From NCBI GenBank assembly GCA_029863275.1, contig JAOTVS010000006.1:1-55998 (forward strand): a stretch of 55,998 bases of DNA, given 5' to 3'. Source of the DNA: Candidatus Nitrosopumilus sp. GTDB taxonomy: Archaea; Thermoproteota; Nitrososphaeria; Nitrososphaerales; Nitrosopumilaceae. Shown piece by piece: positions 45,312 through 52,850 of this stretch. The notes beneath the pieces are model-generated. The model was not told where the DNA came from. It saw nothing but the letters and a program-made list of their open reading frames with translations, and searched no databases. Made by a program: the position numbers and the translations under genes. Position 1 is the first letter of the stretch. Each line of letters begins with the position of its first letter.

Positions 45312-46154
45312 ATGGTATACCTTCGGGCAAAAAAAGTAAAATCGGACCAGTATCTTTATCTTGTAAAGAGCATCTGGGATTCTAAAAAAAGAACCTCTAA
45401 ACAAGAAATAATAAAATATCTTGGTAAAGCAAATGAGGTTGATAAAAATGACATACCTCCAGAATACAGGAATGATTCCAAGATTTTATCCGTATTGGCC
45501 AAATACCATCCAGAAGATATTAAAAAAAGAGAAGAAGCCTCAGAAAAATCAAAGCAGCAACTATTTAAAAATTTTACACAGGGGAACATAGAAAATTCCT
45601 TAAAAATTTACGAACACTATGTAAAAATTTTTGATTCATCAGTTTTTTTCGAAAAAATTCTCAGGCCAGTAATGTACAAAATTGGAGATGATTGGGCCAA
45701 TGGTAAAATTAGTATTGCAACAGAACATGTTGCAAGTAATGTTGCACAAACACTAGTAAAAATTATCATGGACAAGGTAACGGGAAATGCAAATAAAAAA
45801 AAGATTTTGATTTGTGTCCCCCAAGGCGAAGAACACCATTTAGGATGTGATGTGATTGAAACTTTTCTCTCTGTTAAGGGATTCAAAGTTTTCAACATGC
45901 GGACTTCTCTTCCCACGGAATCTTTACTGAATTTTATTGAATACAACAAACCGGATGTGATGTTATTATCAATTACGCTTGAGGATAACCTCTCTGCAGG
46001 CCAAAGACTAGTACGAAAAATTAGAGAGCAATATGACATTCCAATATTAGTTGGTGGGTATGCAATGTATTCCTCAAAAATTCCAAAATTTGATGCAAAG
46101 GTCATACGAGAGTCAACTCTAAATGAATTGCCTAAACTCATAAGATCTGGTTGA
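45312..46154 (+). CDS. CarH-like cobalamin-binding regulator with a non-MerR N-terminus
   Basis: 280 residues. The C-terminal 110 residues form a B12-binding Rossmann domain with E-x-H-x-x-G (E173, H175, G178 in GEEHHLG); H175 would be the lower cobalt ligand. Before it is a four-helix cap with W128 and E138-H139, the W-x9-EH motif that shields adenosylcobalamin in the CarH/LitR photoreceptors. The residue after the Trp is Ala, whereas Thermus CarH has the His that ligates cobalt after light exposure. The N-terminal 50 residues (YLRAKKVK, YLYLVKSIWDSKKRTSKQE, IIKYLGKA) are basic and replace the usual MerR domain. They resemble the N-terminal part of some transposases and could bind DNA. Flanked by two CACTAG promoters. 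Confidence 0.82.
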   Translation: MVYLRAKKVKSDQYLYLVKSIWDSKKRTSKQEIIKYLGKANEVDKNDIPPEYRNDSKILSVLAKYHPEDIKKREEASEKSKQQLFKNFTQGNIENSLKIYEHYVKIFDSSVFFEKILRPVMYKIGDDWANGKISIATEHVASNVAQTLVKIIMDKVTGNANKKKILICVPQGEEHHLGCDVIETFLSVKGFKVFNMRTSLPTESLLNFIEYNKPDVMLLSITLEDNLSAGQRLVRKIREQYDIPILVGGYAMYSSKIPKFDAKVIRESTLNELPKLIRSG

Positions 46155-46158
46155 TTTT

Positions 46159-47490
46159 TTACTTTTTCAAATACTCTATAATTTTAGGCAAACAAAGAAT
46201 AGAGCTATGTGCTGCAGAATCTGTGCCTATTCCATAACTAATAGTTGAATCACCTACGAAAAACAGACCTTTAACACCTGAAACCTCGTGAGGCATTTTT
46301 GATTTCCACACTAGACCTGGCTCTTTTACGACAGATTCTACTAGTTTCCACGCCATGGGTCTTTCCCATAATAAAGATGATAGGAATTTAGGATAAATTT
46401 CATTTATTTCCTTTTTCATTTTTTCCACGATAATCCTGATTTTTTTGGGATTATCAGTCACTAAAGGATCCACAGGAGTTCCTGCAATTATCAAGTGTTC
46501 ACCAGGAGGGGAAACTGTAGGGGTAATATTGGAAATAAAGAATATTCCCTTGGTTGTATAGTGAATGCCAACTGGGAAAATAACCTGTCTAGTATCGATT
46601 TTTGAGTTTAGTGCAAAATGTACTTCTACAACTGCAGTAGTTTTATTTAATCTGTTTACCTCGGTTACAAAATTTTTATCAAAAACATCGTGTTCAAATA
46701 ATTCATTGATTGCATGATATGCAGGGTAGGATACCACTACGCAATCTGTAGGGAAAAATTCGCCACCAGTAGTTATAATTCCTGTAACTTTGGAATTCTC
46801 AACATTAATTCGTTTTACAGGTGAATCGAAAAAAATTTTTCCATTATTTTTAGTAATGTATTTGGCCAAAACTTTTGAAACTGAATCATATCCTCCCTCA
46901 TCAGGATACGCAAATTCACTTGTTCCCCCTTTGAATGGATTTGCCCTGATCATGGTTCTGGCAAATTCTCCTAGGGAAATATGGTTTGCCGTATCTGCAA
47001 AAGCTAAAATACAAATTGCTTCAAAAAAGGCATTTGTTTTTTCATCTAAATTTTTGGTAATTTTAGTTAGGGGCATATTGTCCCATTCTTCAGTTTTTTT
47101 AATTGATGTAAATGCTATAGGGAGTAGAATTTTTAAGAGTTGAAATCTACTTTTCAGAGGGATTAAAGAAAGGCGCAATAAGTCTACTATTCCTTTGGGG
47201 TATTTGTGAAAACCCGAATCCGAATGAAATGCGATATCGTCCACTTTAGCAAGTTTCAACCAAGTTTCTATTTTTAATGATTTTAGAATTGTAAATATTG
47301 AAGATTTTTTGTAAAATGGCATTATATGAAAACCGTTATCAAGAATGTGATCTTTGAATTTCATTGAGGCTGTTCTGCCTCCTAGTTTGGATGATTTTTC
47401 AATTATTTTTACTTCAAAACCCTCGTTTGCAAGCAATGCACCTGTTGTCAATCCTCCAACACCGGCACCAATAACATACACTGTCTTCAC
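46159..47490 (-). CDS. FAD-dependent oxidoreductase of the phytoene desaturase/amine oxidase type
   Basis: 443 residues, GTG start. The N-terminal FAD site is VYVIGAGVGGLTTGALLANE followed by EKSSKLGGRTAS; the C-terminal FAD segment is GVKGLFFVGDSTISYGIGTDSAAH. Between them is a substrate domain with many hydrophobic residues. Relatives desaturate carotenoids or oxidise lipids, retinol or amines. No carotenoid synthase is visible here, so the substrate is open; a membrane lipid or quinone is possible. It converges with the CarH-like gene and has its own CACTAG promoter with the GTG 21 nt from TATA. In bacteria such oxidases are common in light-induced photolyase clusters. Confidence 0.87.
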   Translation of the reverse strand: MKTVYVIGAGVGGLTTGALLANEGFEVKIIEKSSKLGGRTASMKFKDHILDNGFHIMPFYKKSSIFTILKSLKIETWLKLAKVDDIAFHSDSGFHKYPKGIVDLLRLSLIPLKSRFQLLKILLPIAFTSIKKTEEWDNMPLTKITKNLDEKTNAFFEAICILAFADTANHISLGEFARTMIRANPFKGGTSEFAYPDEGGYDSVSKVLAKYITKNNGKIFFDSPVKRINVENSKVTGIITTGGEFFPTDCVVVSYPAYHAINELFEHDVFDKNFVTEVNRLNKTTAVVEVHFALNSKIDTRQVIFPVGIHYTTKGIFFISNITPTVSPPGEHLIIAGTPVDPLVTDNPKKIRIIVEKMKKEINEIYPKFLSSLLWERPMAWKLVESVVKEPGLVWKSKMPHEVSGVKGLFFVGDSTISYGIGTDSAAHSSILCLPKIIEYLKK

Positions 47491-47510
47491 ACTAAAAATT
47501 TTTTAACATG

Positions 47511-47548
47511 TTATTTATGCTCGTGCCAAAATTTATTGATAGTGCTAA
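47511..47548 (-). promoter_or_regulatory. CACTAG motif pair and TATA box of the FAD oxidoreductase gene
   Basis: On the minus strand: TTAGCACTAT (47539-47548), 9 bases, TTGGCACGAG (47520-47529), then CATAAATAA (47511-47519). Spacing 19 bp; the GTG start is at 47490. Confidence 0.75.
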
Positions 47549-47551
47549 CTT

Positions 47552-48001
47552 CTAATTGAAATTTGAAATAGAATAATATTTTTCAGCTGATGAAATAAAT
47601 TCGTTCATTACCTTGCGCATTTTTTTCTCAACATAATCTTCTAAAAACCAAAATATTTTCATGAATCCAGTAAATACCAATTTAACCTCAATAGTAACGA
47701 CACTTCCATTTTTAGTTGAAAGATAAGTTTCAATAAACTGAGTTCCCTTTGTTGGGCCATTTAGAATATAGACCTCATGAATATTGGGTTTTATAATTAC
47801 ATGTTTGGTTTTTACTTTTATTGGTAAATGTAAAAATTTTAATTTTTCAATAACATATTTTTCGGTATCTTTTTCCTCTATTATTTTTAAAGATTTGAAA
47901 TAGTTAGGCAATATTTTGTGAAAATTTTTAATATCTGTACTAATGTGAAAAATTTCTTTTTGCGAAAGCGATGAATACTTTTTTAACGTAAAGGACTTCA
48001 T
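47552..48001 (-). CDS. SRPBCC-fold (polyketide cyclase/lipid transport-like) protein
   Basis: 149 residues with the helix-grip pattern: an N-terminal strand, LSQKEIFHISTDIKNFHKILPNYF, several strands (VIEKLKFLHLPIKVKTKHV, YILNGPTKGTQFIETYL, VVTIEVKLVFTG) and a long C-terminal helix (VEKKMRKVMNEFISSAEKY). The fold makes a deep hydrophobic pocket for lipids or polyketides. Such proteins often accompany photolyase and flavin oxidases in bacterial light-stress clusters. Its start is 2 bp after the stop of the upstream gene, so the two form an operon. Confidence 0.8.
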   Translation of the reverse strand: MKSFTLKKYSSLSQKEIFHISTDIKNFHKILPNYFKSLKIIEEKDTEKYVIEKLKFLHLPIKVKTKHVIIKPNIHEVYILNGPTKGTQFIETYLSTKNGSVVTIEVKLVFTGFMKIFWFLEDYVEKKMRKVMNEFISSAEKYYSISNFN

Positions 48002-48003
48002 TG

Positions 48004-48360
48004 CTATAGGATAATTTCATTGGCTTGAGGGATGTTAGTTTTAATAATTTTACAATCATTATAATTTTGCATAATTTGTTTTCCCACCAAGGCCATGGAT
48101 ATCTTTACTTCTTCTGTCTTTTCAGGATCAGTGCTAGGATACAAACGAATAGTGGTCTTTGATTTCCGGGTTGAGATTTCAATTAGATATTGTTGATGAA
48201 TTTTTGAAATAGCTACTGCTGGCAAGAGAGCAGTCAAATTATCCTTGTCAACAAAAATTGTAGATACTCTAACCAAAAATGGTTCTTTTTGAAAAATTGG
48301 TACAAATTTTTTTGAAAAATTCATCAAATCAATTTTCTTGTCAAATACTATGTGGGGCAT
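48004..48360 (-). CDS. Hypothetical protein, 118 residues
   Basis: Starts at the ATG at 48360 (MPHIVFDKKIDLMNFSKKF); the frame is open to 48423 but that part overlaps a promoter motif. Mixed alpha/beta, soluble, with no Cys cluster apart from DCKII. I do not recognise the family. It is co-transcribed with the SRPBCC gene under a promoter with one CACTAG motif. Confidence 0.65.
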   Translation of the reverse strand: MPHIVFDKKIDLMNFSKKFVPIFQKEPFLVRVSTIFVDKDNLTALLPAVAISKIHQQYLIEISTRKSKTTIRLYPSTDPEKTEEVKISMALVGKQIMQNYNDCKIIKTNIPQANEIIL

Positions 48361-48413
48361 TATTACTATCTTACTTTTGATGTTCTTGTATTTATTTGAA
48401 AAAGAAAAATAAC

Positions 48414-48423
48414 CTAGTGCCAA
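48414..48423 (-). promoter_or_regulatory. Single CACTAG motif before the 118-residue gene
   Basis: TTGGCACTAG on the minus strand, followed by GTTATTTTTC as a possible weak TATA box. No partner at 19 bp. Confidence 0.55.
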
Positions 48424-48457
48424 AATTATTATTTTTCTGGCAATTACTGAGTATGAA

Positions 48458-48494
48458 TTACCACTAGTTTATATTTTTCTATCACTAAAATATT
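48458..48494 (+). promoter_or_regulatory. CACTAG motif with degenerate partner and TATA box
   Basis: TTACCACTAG (48458-48467) and a weaker CTATCACTAA (48479-48488), 21 bp apart, followed by an AAATATT-like box; the ATG is at 48514. Diverges from the 48414 site. Confidence 0.55.
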
Positions 48495-48513
48495 AAAAGT
48501 TGGAAGTTAAATT

Positions 48514-48657
48514 ATGAATCACCAGATTGTTCCTAATTGTAAAATCAATATCAATTATGTCCTTTTGTCAAAAAATTGCTTTTCAGATAAATTACTTGAT
48601 ATAGAAAAATCACTTAAAATTGATAAAGATATTATTATGAGGTTGATATTGCCTTGA
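48514..48657 (+). CDS. Small hypothetical protein, 47 residues
   Basis: ATG at 48514 about 20 nt from a TATA-like box. The sequence (MNHQIVPNCKININYVLLSK, then DKLLDIEKSLKIDKDIIM) has no known domain. Its TGA overlaps the TTG start of the next gene, which supports both as an operon. Confidence 0.5.
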   Translation: MNHQIVPNCKININYVLLSKNCFSDKLLDIEKSLKIDKDIIMRLILP

Positions 48658-48884
48658 GTATTTTAAAGCCCTACAAACCAAGTATACTAACCGCATTTGG
48701 GGTTATTTTTATAATTTCAGCAGTAATTATTCCAATTCAAAATTTAATTGTATGGGGTTCAGATTTTGTTTTAGATTTCTTTACATCAAATGAAATTACG
48801 GCAGAAAAGATTTCTTTGGTGGTTCTGGCAGTGGGTGTAACCCTAATTTTGGTAGGTTATAAAAAACAAGTGTATTTGGAATAA
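48654..48884 (+). CDS. Small membrane protein with two helices
   Basis: 76 residues, TTG start overlapping the previous stop. Helices are ILTAFGVIFIISAVIIPIQN and KISLVVLAVGVTLILVGY, linked by an acidic loop (FTSNEITAE). Function unknown; the context is the candidate cobalamin/light regulon. Confidence 0.6.
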   Translation: MSILKPYKPSILTAFGVIFIISAVIIPIQNLIVWGSDFVLDFFTSNEITAEKISLVVLAVGVTLILVGYKKQVYLE

Positions 48885-48895
48885 TGTAATTTGTC

Positions 48896-48932
48896 TTACC
48901 ACTAGTTTGAAACTGGATCTTTTTTTAAATAA
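48896..48932 (+). promoter_or_regulatory. CACTAG motif and TATA box of the zinc-ribbon/TFB operon
   Basis: TTACCACTAG at 48896-48905 sits at the distal position; the proximal copy is not recognisable. TTTAAATAA (48924-48932) lies 21 nt before the ATG at 48953. Confidence 0.55.
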
Positions 48933-48952
48933 TTTAAAAACGAATTTTAAGC

Positions 48953-49117
48953 ATGCAAACAAAAATAACAGAAAGAAAAAATAATGAATCACATTTAGTT
49001 TATAAAAATTCTGAAATTAGAATTTGTGTTATTTGTGGCTACAATAAAATAGACTCCTATGAATTTGGTGTATCTTGTGAAGAATGTGGAGCCTTGTTTG
49101 GGAGGTCAAAATGCTAG
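48953..49117 (+). CDS. Zinc-ribbon micro-protein overlapping the TFB gene
   Basis: 54 residues ending with ICVICGYNKIDSYEF and SCEECGALFGRSKC: a proper zinc ribbon with C-x2-C pairs about 15 residues apart. The last codons overlap the TFB start (ATGCTAG) in another frame, so translation is probably coupled. The following TFB has an incomplete zinc ribbon, so this protein might supply or complement that function; this is inference. Confidence 0.65.
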   Translation: MQTKITERKNNESHLVYKNSEIRICVICGYNKIDSYEFGVSCEECGALFGRSKC

Positions 49118-50016
49118 CTGAACTTGTTCATCAAAAGGACTGTAGAAATTATAAAATTATTACAGATATGACTACTGGAGAAACTGCTTGTAGTACCTGT
49201 GGATCAGTTTCAATTGAAAAATCTGTGTATATGGGAACTGAAAATACTGGAGTTACAAAAGAAAATTATCTCAAAAATGCTAGAGTTGGAAGAAAAATTT
49301 CATTAAAGATGGCGGATATGGGTCTATCAACTATTATTGAGTTAAAAAATACAGATTCTACTGGAAAAATACTTTCCAATGAAAACCGCAGAATGTTTTA
49401 TCGCCTACGAATGTGGGATCGCAATAGTCGTCATGCAAATACTACCCAATCATTTCAAAAAGCTTTCATTATCCTCGATGGAATTCGCACCAAACTAGGT
49501 TTACCTGATTCAGTAGTTGAGCATTCTGCATATTTGTTCAGGAAAATTGCATTGAAAAAACTACTTGGAGGAAGATCAACTTTGGGAATTATTTCAGCCA
49601 CAGTATACATTGCATGTAGAGAAACAAATACTCCTAGGACCTTGCAAGATGTTGCAAATGCTGCAAACCTTAAAAGAAAAAATTTACAGAAAATCTACCG
49701 ATTCCTTGCAAATGAGCTTCAACTCCATCCTGTTTCATATAACCCTAGAGAATTTGTGACAAGAATTTCTAAAGGTGTGATGGCATCTGAAAAAACCGAA
49801 AGACTTGCCTTTAAGATTATCTCTTTAGCTGAAAAAAATGGAGTATCTGCAAGCAAAAATCCTATGTCTATTGCTGCTGCAGCCGTCTATATAGCTGTTC
49901 AAAAAAATAATGAAAAAATTTCACAGACAAAAATTGCAAATGCATCTGGAATTACTTCAGTCACAATCAGGGATAGAACAAAAGAAATCAAAAAAGAATT
50001 AGGAGGTGAAATTTAA
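49111..50016 (+). CDS. tfb: Transcription initiation factor B (TFB) paralogue with degenerate zinc ribbon
   Basis: 301 residues from the ATG at 49111; the longer frame to 49084 overlaps the upstream gene. TFB bridges TATA-binding protein, the BRE element and RNA polymerase. Two cyclin-like repeats are clear (about 100-195, SVVEHSAYLFRKIA and GIISATVYIACRETNTPRTLQDVA; about 205-300, ERLAFKIISLAE and IAAAAVYIAVQKNNEKISQTKIA). The N-terminal ribbon has only one normal pair (ACSTCG); the first pair is reduced to HQKDCRNY. The B-reader region (GRKISLKMADMG) is altered from the usual form. It is therefore likely a specialised rather than the general TFB. Flanked by overlapping zinc-ribbon genes. 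Confidence 0.92.
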   Translation: MLAELVHQKDCRNYKIITDMTTGETACSTCGSVSIEKSVYMGTENTGVTKENYLKNARVGRKISLKMADMGLSTIIELKNTDSTGKILSNENRRMFYRLRMWDRNSRHANTTQSFQKAFIILDGIRTKLGLPDSVVEHSAYLFRKIALKKLLGGRSTLGIISATVYIACRETNTPRTLQDVANAANLKRKNLQKIYRFLANELQLHPVSYNPREFVTRISKGVMASEKTERLAFKIISLAEKNGVSASKNPMSIAAAAVYIAVQKNNEKISQTKIANASGITSVTIRDRTKEIKKELGGEI

Positions 50017-50198
50017 TGGGTAGAACATGTAGGAATATTTGTCAAATGCACAAAGCTGAACCCGCACCAAATAAAATAAGGTATCAAATAGGACAGAAAC
50101 GCTGTACATTTTGTGGAGTCTTTTTATCAATCACAGATTCAAGATGTATTTGTTGCAAGGCAGTTTTGAGAACAACTGCTAGAAGTAAAAAGAATTAA
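50016..50198 (+). CDS. Zinc-binding micro-protein downstream of TFB
   Basis: 60 residues; the ATG overlaps the last base of the TFB stop. Cys pattern: TCRNICQMH near the start, KRCTFCGVF and SRCICCKAV, enough for one or two zinc ions, with a very basic end (TTARSKKN) suggesting nucleic-acid contact. Co-translated with TFB. Confidence 0.7.
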   Translation: MGRTCRNICQMHKAEPAPNKIRYQIGQKRCTFCGVFLSITDSRCICCKAVLRTTARSKKN

Positions 50199-50229
50199 AT
50201 TTTTTATTTTTTTTAATTAAAATTTGCAT

Positions 50230-50940
50230 TTAATTACTTGAGATTTTCTGTTTTACTTTTTTTCTAACTATGAAAAGAATGGGAATTATAGGAATTGTTA
50301 TTAAAATTATCACTACGATTACAATTGAAATATAGTCATTTACAAATAATTTAGTTTCAATCCATGCGGTGGGCAAAGTTGTAAAAATATCTCCACCTGA
50401 AAAATCCTCTATTGTTCCAATGGCTAAACTGTATTTACCACTTTGATTTTTTTCATCCAAAACGACGATAAAATATTCTCCATCCGTAGGTATGTTCATT
50501 CTAACTTCTTGTCTTTCCCAATAGGTCACCTGACCAAATGGCTCATAAAACTCCCTTGAGGGAAATTCTCCTTTATAGGGAATTTTCTGTACTCCTAATG
50601 AAGTCTCAAAAGGAATAGAGTCATTTTGAAATATTCCATCTCCAACTAAAACTAGGGTTGGGGAATAGGTTTCTAGATCCTCCATTTTAGGAATTACAAT
50701 ACTAGCATAAAGGGACTCGCCATGTTTTGCTTCAAAAGAGTAAAATTTTGCCTCATTGGCAGCTAGATTTTCATAAATCGCCCAGGAAATCTTATGATCT
50801 GGAATTTGCAGGGCAGTTTCAAAACTTCTATGTGTATCATCATGTGTGATTAGCTTGTGTGCATATGCAGGACTAGTTGCTGCAAAACTTATGATAAAAA
50901 AAATGACTAGAATGTTTAAGGATTTTAGAAAGTTTTTCAT
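50230..50940 (-). CDS. Membrane-anchored extracellular protein
   Basis: 236 residues. A signal peptide (ILVIFFIISFAATSPAYA) begins an extracellular beta-sandwich (SWAIYENLAANEAKFYSFEA, GEYFIVVLDEKNQSGKYSLAIGT) resembling the pre-peptidase C-terminal type. A C-terminal membrane helix (ISIVIVVIILITIPIIPILFIV) and basic tail follow. It is the third gene of the operon read from 51504. Confidence 0.72.
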   Translation of the reverse strand: MKNFLKSLNILVIFFIISFAATSPAYAHKLITHDDTHRSFETALQIPDHKISWAIYENLAANEAKFYSFEAKHGESLYASIVIPKMEDLETYSPTLVLVGDGIFQNDSIPFETSLGVQKIPYKGEFPSREFYEPFGQVTYWERQEVRMNIPTDGEYFIVVLDEKNQSGKYSLAIGTIEDFSGGDIFTTLPTAWIETKLFVNDYISIVIVVIILITIPIIPILFIVRKKVKQKISSN

Positions 50941-50942
50941 TA

Positions 50943-51308
50943 TTAAATAAACTCACTTAATTTTTTTAATTTTTTTAAATCTGAAATTTCAATGTCGTTA
51001 CTTAAGGTAATAATTTTTACAAGTTTAGGATTTGCCTTTTTTCCTAATTTTAGTACTGTCTCTCCTTGTAATCTAACTTCAAGGGTTTTATTTTGTTTTT
51101 TTAGGTTCTTTGCAAGATCTTTTGCTTCAGATAATTGTTTAATTAACCATGGTTTTTTTGAAATTTTAATTGGAATGTCTATTACATCAATAATTTTTAA
51201 CTCATCAGTAGCGGTGAAATTTATTGATGGTGTGTCATCACAAGATATTTTGAGGTTTCCACTTTGAAGATAAGATAAAAAATTGGCGGGGAGATTAAGA
51301 GTTTTCAT
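50943..51308 (-). CDS. Small soluble hypothetical protein
   Basis: 121 residues with a central Lys-rich helix (EAKDLAKNLKKQNKTLEVRL) and GETVLKLGKKANPKLVKI, followed by EISDLKKLKKL. Similar short proteins occur in archaea without assigned function. It lies 2 bp before the membrane protein gene and about 10 bp after the 61-residue gene, within one operon. Confidence 0.6.
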   Translation of the reverse strand: MKTLNLPANFLSYLQSGNLKISCDDTPSINFTATDELKIIDVIDIPIKISKKPWLIKQLSEAKDLAKNLKKQNKTLEVRLQGETVLKLGKKANPKLVKIITLSNDIEISDLKKLKKLSEFI

Positions 51309-51318
51309 TTATCTCATC

Positions 51319-51504
51319 TCATTTTGCAGTAATTGTCAGTTTTCCAGTTAGAGAAACTGTTCCTGTGGGTACTGTCTTACCTGCCCTTTCGACCTTACCT
51401 TTCATCTCTAGATTCTCAAAATCATAAGTGATTGTGGCATGCTTTTCGGTAAGTTTGTCAAAAATTTCAGCAAGTAAATTTGCCCATTCTTGTTCTTCAG
51501 CCAT
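51319..51504 (-). CDS. Small hypothetical protein, first gene of a CACTAG operon
   Basis: 61 residues (MAEEQEWANLLAEIFDKL, then KHATITYDFENLEMKGKVER and a strand ending KLTITAK): one helix followed by beta strands. No family recognised. The ATG is 21 nt from the TATA box of a motif pair. Confidence 0.6.
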   Translation of the reverse strand: MAEEQEWANLLAEIFDKLTEKHATITYDFENLEMKGKVERAGKTVPTGTVSLTGKLTITAK

Positions 51505-51524
51505 ACGTCATTCTTTACTTTATA

Positions 51525-51562
51525 GTATTTAATCTAGTAGTAAAAATAACTACTAGTGGTAA
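51525..51562 (-). promoter_or_regulatory. CACTAG motif pair and TATA box of the 51504-50230 operon
   Basis: On the minus strand: TTACCACTAG (51553-51562), 9 bases, TTACTACTAG (51534-51543), then ATTAAATAC (51525-51533). Spacing 19 bp; start codon at 51504. Confidence 0.8.
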
Positions 51563-51627
51563 AATGTGGTCTAAAATTTATTATGAAAATAATCATGTAA
51601 TCATCCCTGAAGTATCGATGATGAAAT

Positions 51628-52173
51628 TTACTGAATAGTAAATTTGGTCCCTAGTAAATTTCCCATTATTTTTAATGCATATCTGCATACATTTGAGTTT
51701 AAAGTGAAAAACCCTCTAAAATTACCCTCTCCAATCTCCTCGGCAATTAAGCCAAAAGGACCATATGGCCCTCTTGTAATAACTGTCCACACATTTACCA
51801 AATCTGTATTTTTACAATCATGCAACTGTATTTTTGATGAAGTTTTTAATTCAGCTTTTCCGAAATCTGCAATTACCCAAATTTTTGGTATTTTTTCAAT
51901 CATCTTTTGGTATCTGCTTTCTACAAATTTGTATCTGGCAATTTCTTCAAAACTTGCAAGGATGGGTTCACTATTCTGAACAGCATATTTTTCAATTAAT
52001 TTACTAAGATTATACAGTGGCTTTCTTTCTGCAAGAAAGTTATGATACCCAGCTTCTACAAATTTGTCAAGATTCCACATAGGAAGCTTGGTATTATCTA
52101 AATTATGCCATTCTGCAAGTTGAGGAAATTCGTCCCAAACCTGTCCTACAAAACCACTATAGGGACTATTCAT
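51628..52173 (-). CDS. Possible DICT-like sensory domain protein
   Basis: 181 residues, soluble. The C-terminal half (KIWVIADFGKAELKTSSKIQ, then VNVWTVITRGPYGPFGLIAE and NFRGFFTLNSNVCRYALKIM) resembles the DICT domain found beside light-sensing and two-component proteins in cyanobacteria and haloarchaea. The match is by eye and tentative. No output domain is attached. A TATA box (CTTATATCT) lies 21 nt from the ATG, without CACTAG motifs. Confidence 0.55.
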   Translation of the reverse strand: MNSPYSGFVGQVWDEFPQLAEWHNLDNTKLPMWNLDKFVEAGYHNFLAERKPLYNLSKLIEKYAVQNSEPILASFEEIARYKFVESRYQKMIEKIPKIWVIADFGKAELKTSSKIQLHDCKNTDLVNVWTVITRGPYGPFGLIAEEIGEGNFRGFFTLNSNVCRYALKIMGNLLGTKFTIQ

Positions 52174-52271
52174 GAAATTATGGCACCAAAATAAGATATA
52201 AGTTGATCCTTCAATTACTTTTTGAAGGTTTTAGCAAATTCTTTTTATTCTCCTAACCAATAAGGCTAGCA

Positions 52272-52676
52272 ATGACTCGCTATGAAAAAATGTTGAATAT
52301 GTTGATGGATTTTGATAATACCATAAGGCTTGCAATAATTAGCAATCCTGATGGAGAAATACTGTGGAACAGTAAAAGAACTGATACCAAGATAAAAATC
52401 CCATTATCTGAAACCAAAAAGACACTTCAGCGTGAGGGGGCAGATTGGATAGATAGGTGTAAACTCGAGGATAGAGGAAATTTGGGAAGGGCAATGTATC
52501 ACATTACATCCTTTGAAAAAATTAAGCGAATCACTATCCCTATTGATGCTTTTCATATCTTGTTTGTGGCTGTTGATAACGCACCACTAAAAAATAGCAA
52601 GAAAAAAAGTTATGGTCGATTAGTAGAGATGGGAAAAATTATGTCCATAGTAGATTTTGCAAATACGTTTGAATAA
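52272..52676 (+). CDS. Roadblock/profilin-like small protein, copy 1
   Basis: 134 residues. YEKMLNMLMDFDNTIRLAII, GEILWNSKR, the helix LSETKKTLQREGADWIDR, ITSFEKIKRITIPID, ILFVAVDN and the end GKIMSIVDF give an alternating helix/strand pattern like roadblock/LC7 or related sensor folds. It is about 45% identical to the next gene by eye. Known only as a conserved protein of ammonia-oxidising archaea, as far as I recall. Function unknown. Confidence 0.7.
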   Translation: MTRYEKMLNMLMDFDNTIRLAIISNPDGEILWNSKRTDTKIKIPLSETKKTLQREGADWIDRCKLEDRGNLGRAMYHITSFEKIKRITIPIDAFHILFVAVDNAPLKNSKKKSYGRLVEMGKIMSIVDFANTFE

Positions 52677-52850
52677 ATTCTTTAATTTCGTTACCATCAA
52701 AAAAATAATTTTTGAAAATTTTCTAATAAATAATATGTAAATTTTAGTAAGAATTTACTGCGTTTAGAATTTACCCAATAAATTAATTTTTAATATCCTA
52801 AATCAGAAGCGATCTGGAATATTTATTAACAGAATTAAACAAAATAATGT

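Noticed and set aside
52150-52190. ggcacc sequence near the 52173 and 52272 gene starts
   Set aside because: Partly resembles the motif but the second half is wrong and the nearest possible partner is 29 bp away.
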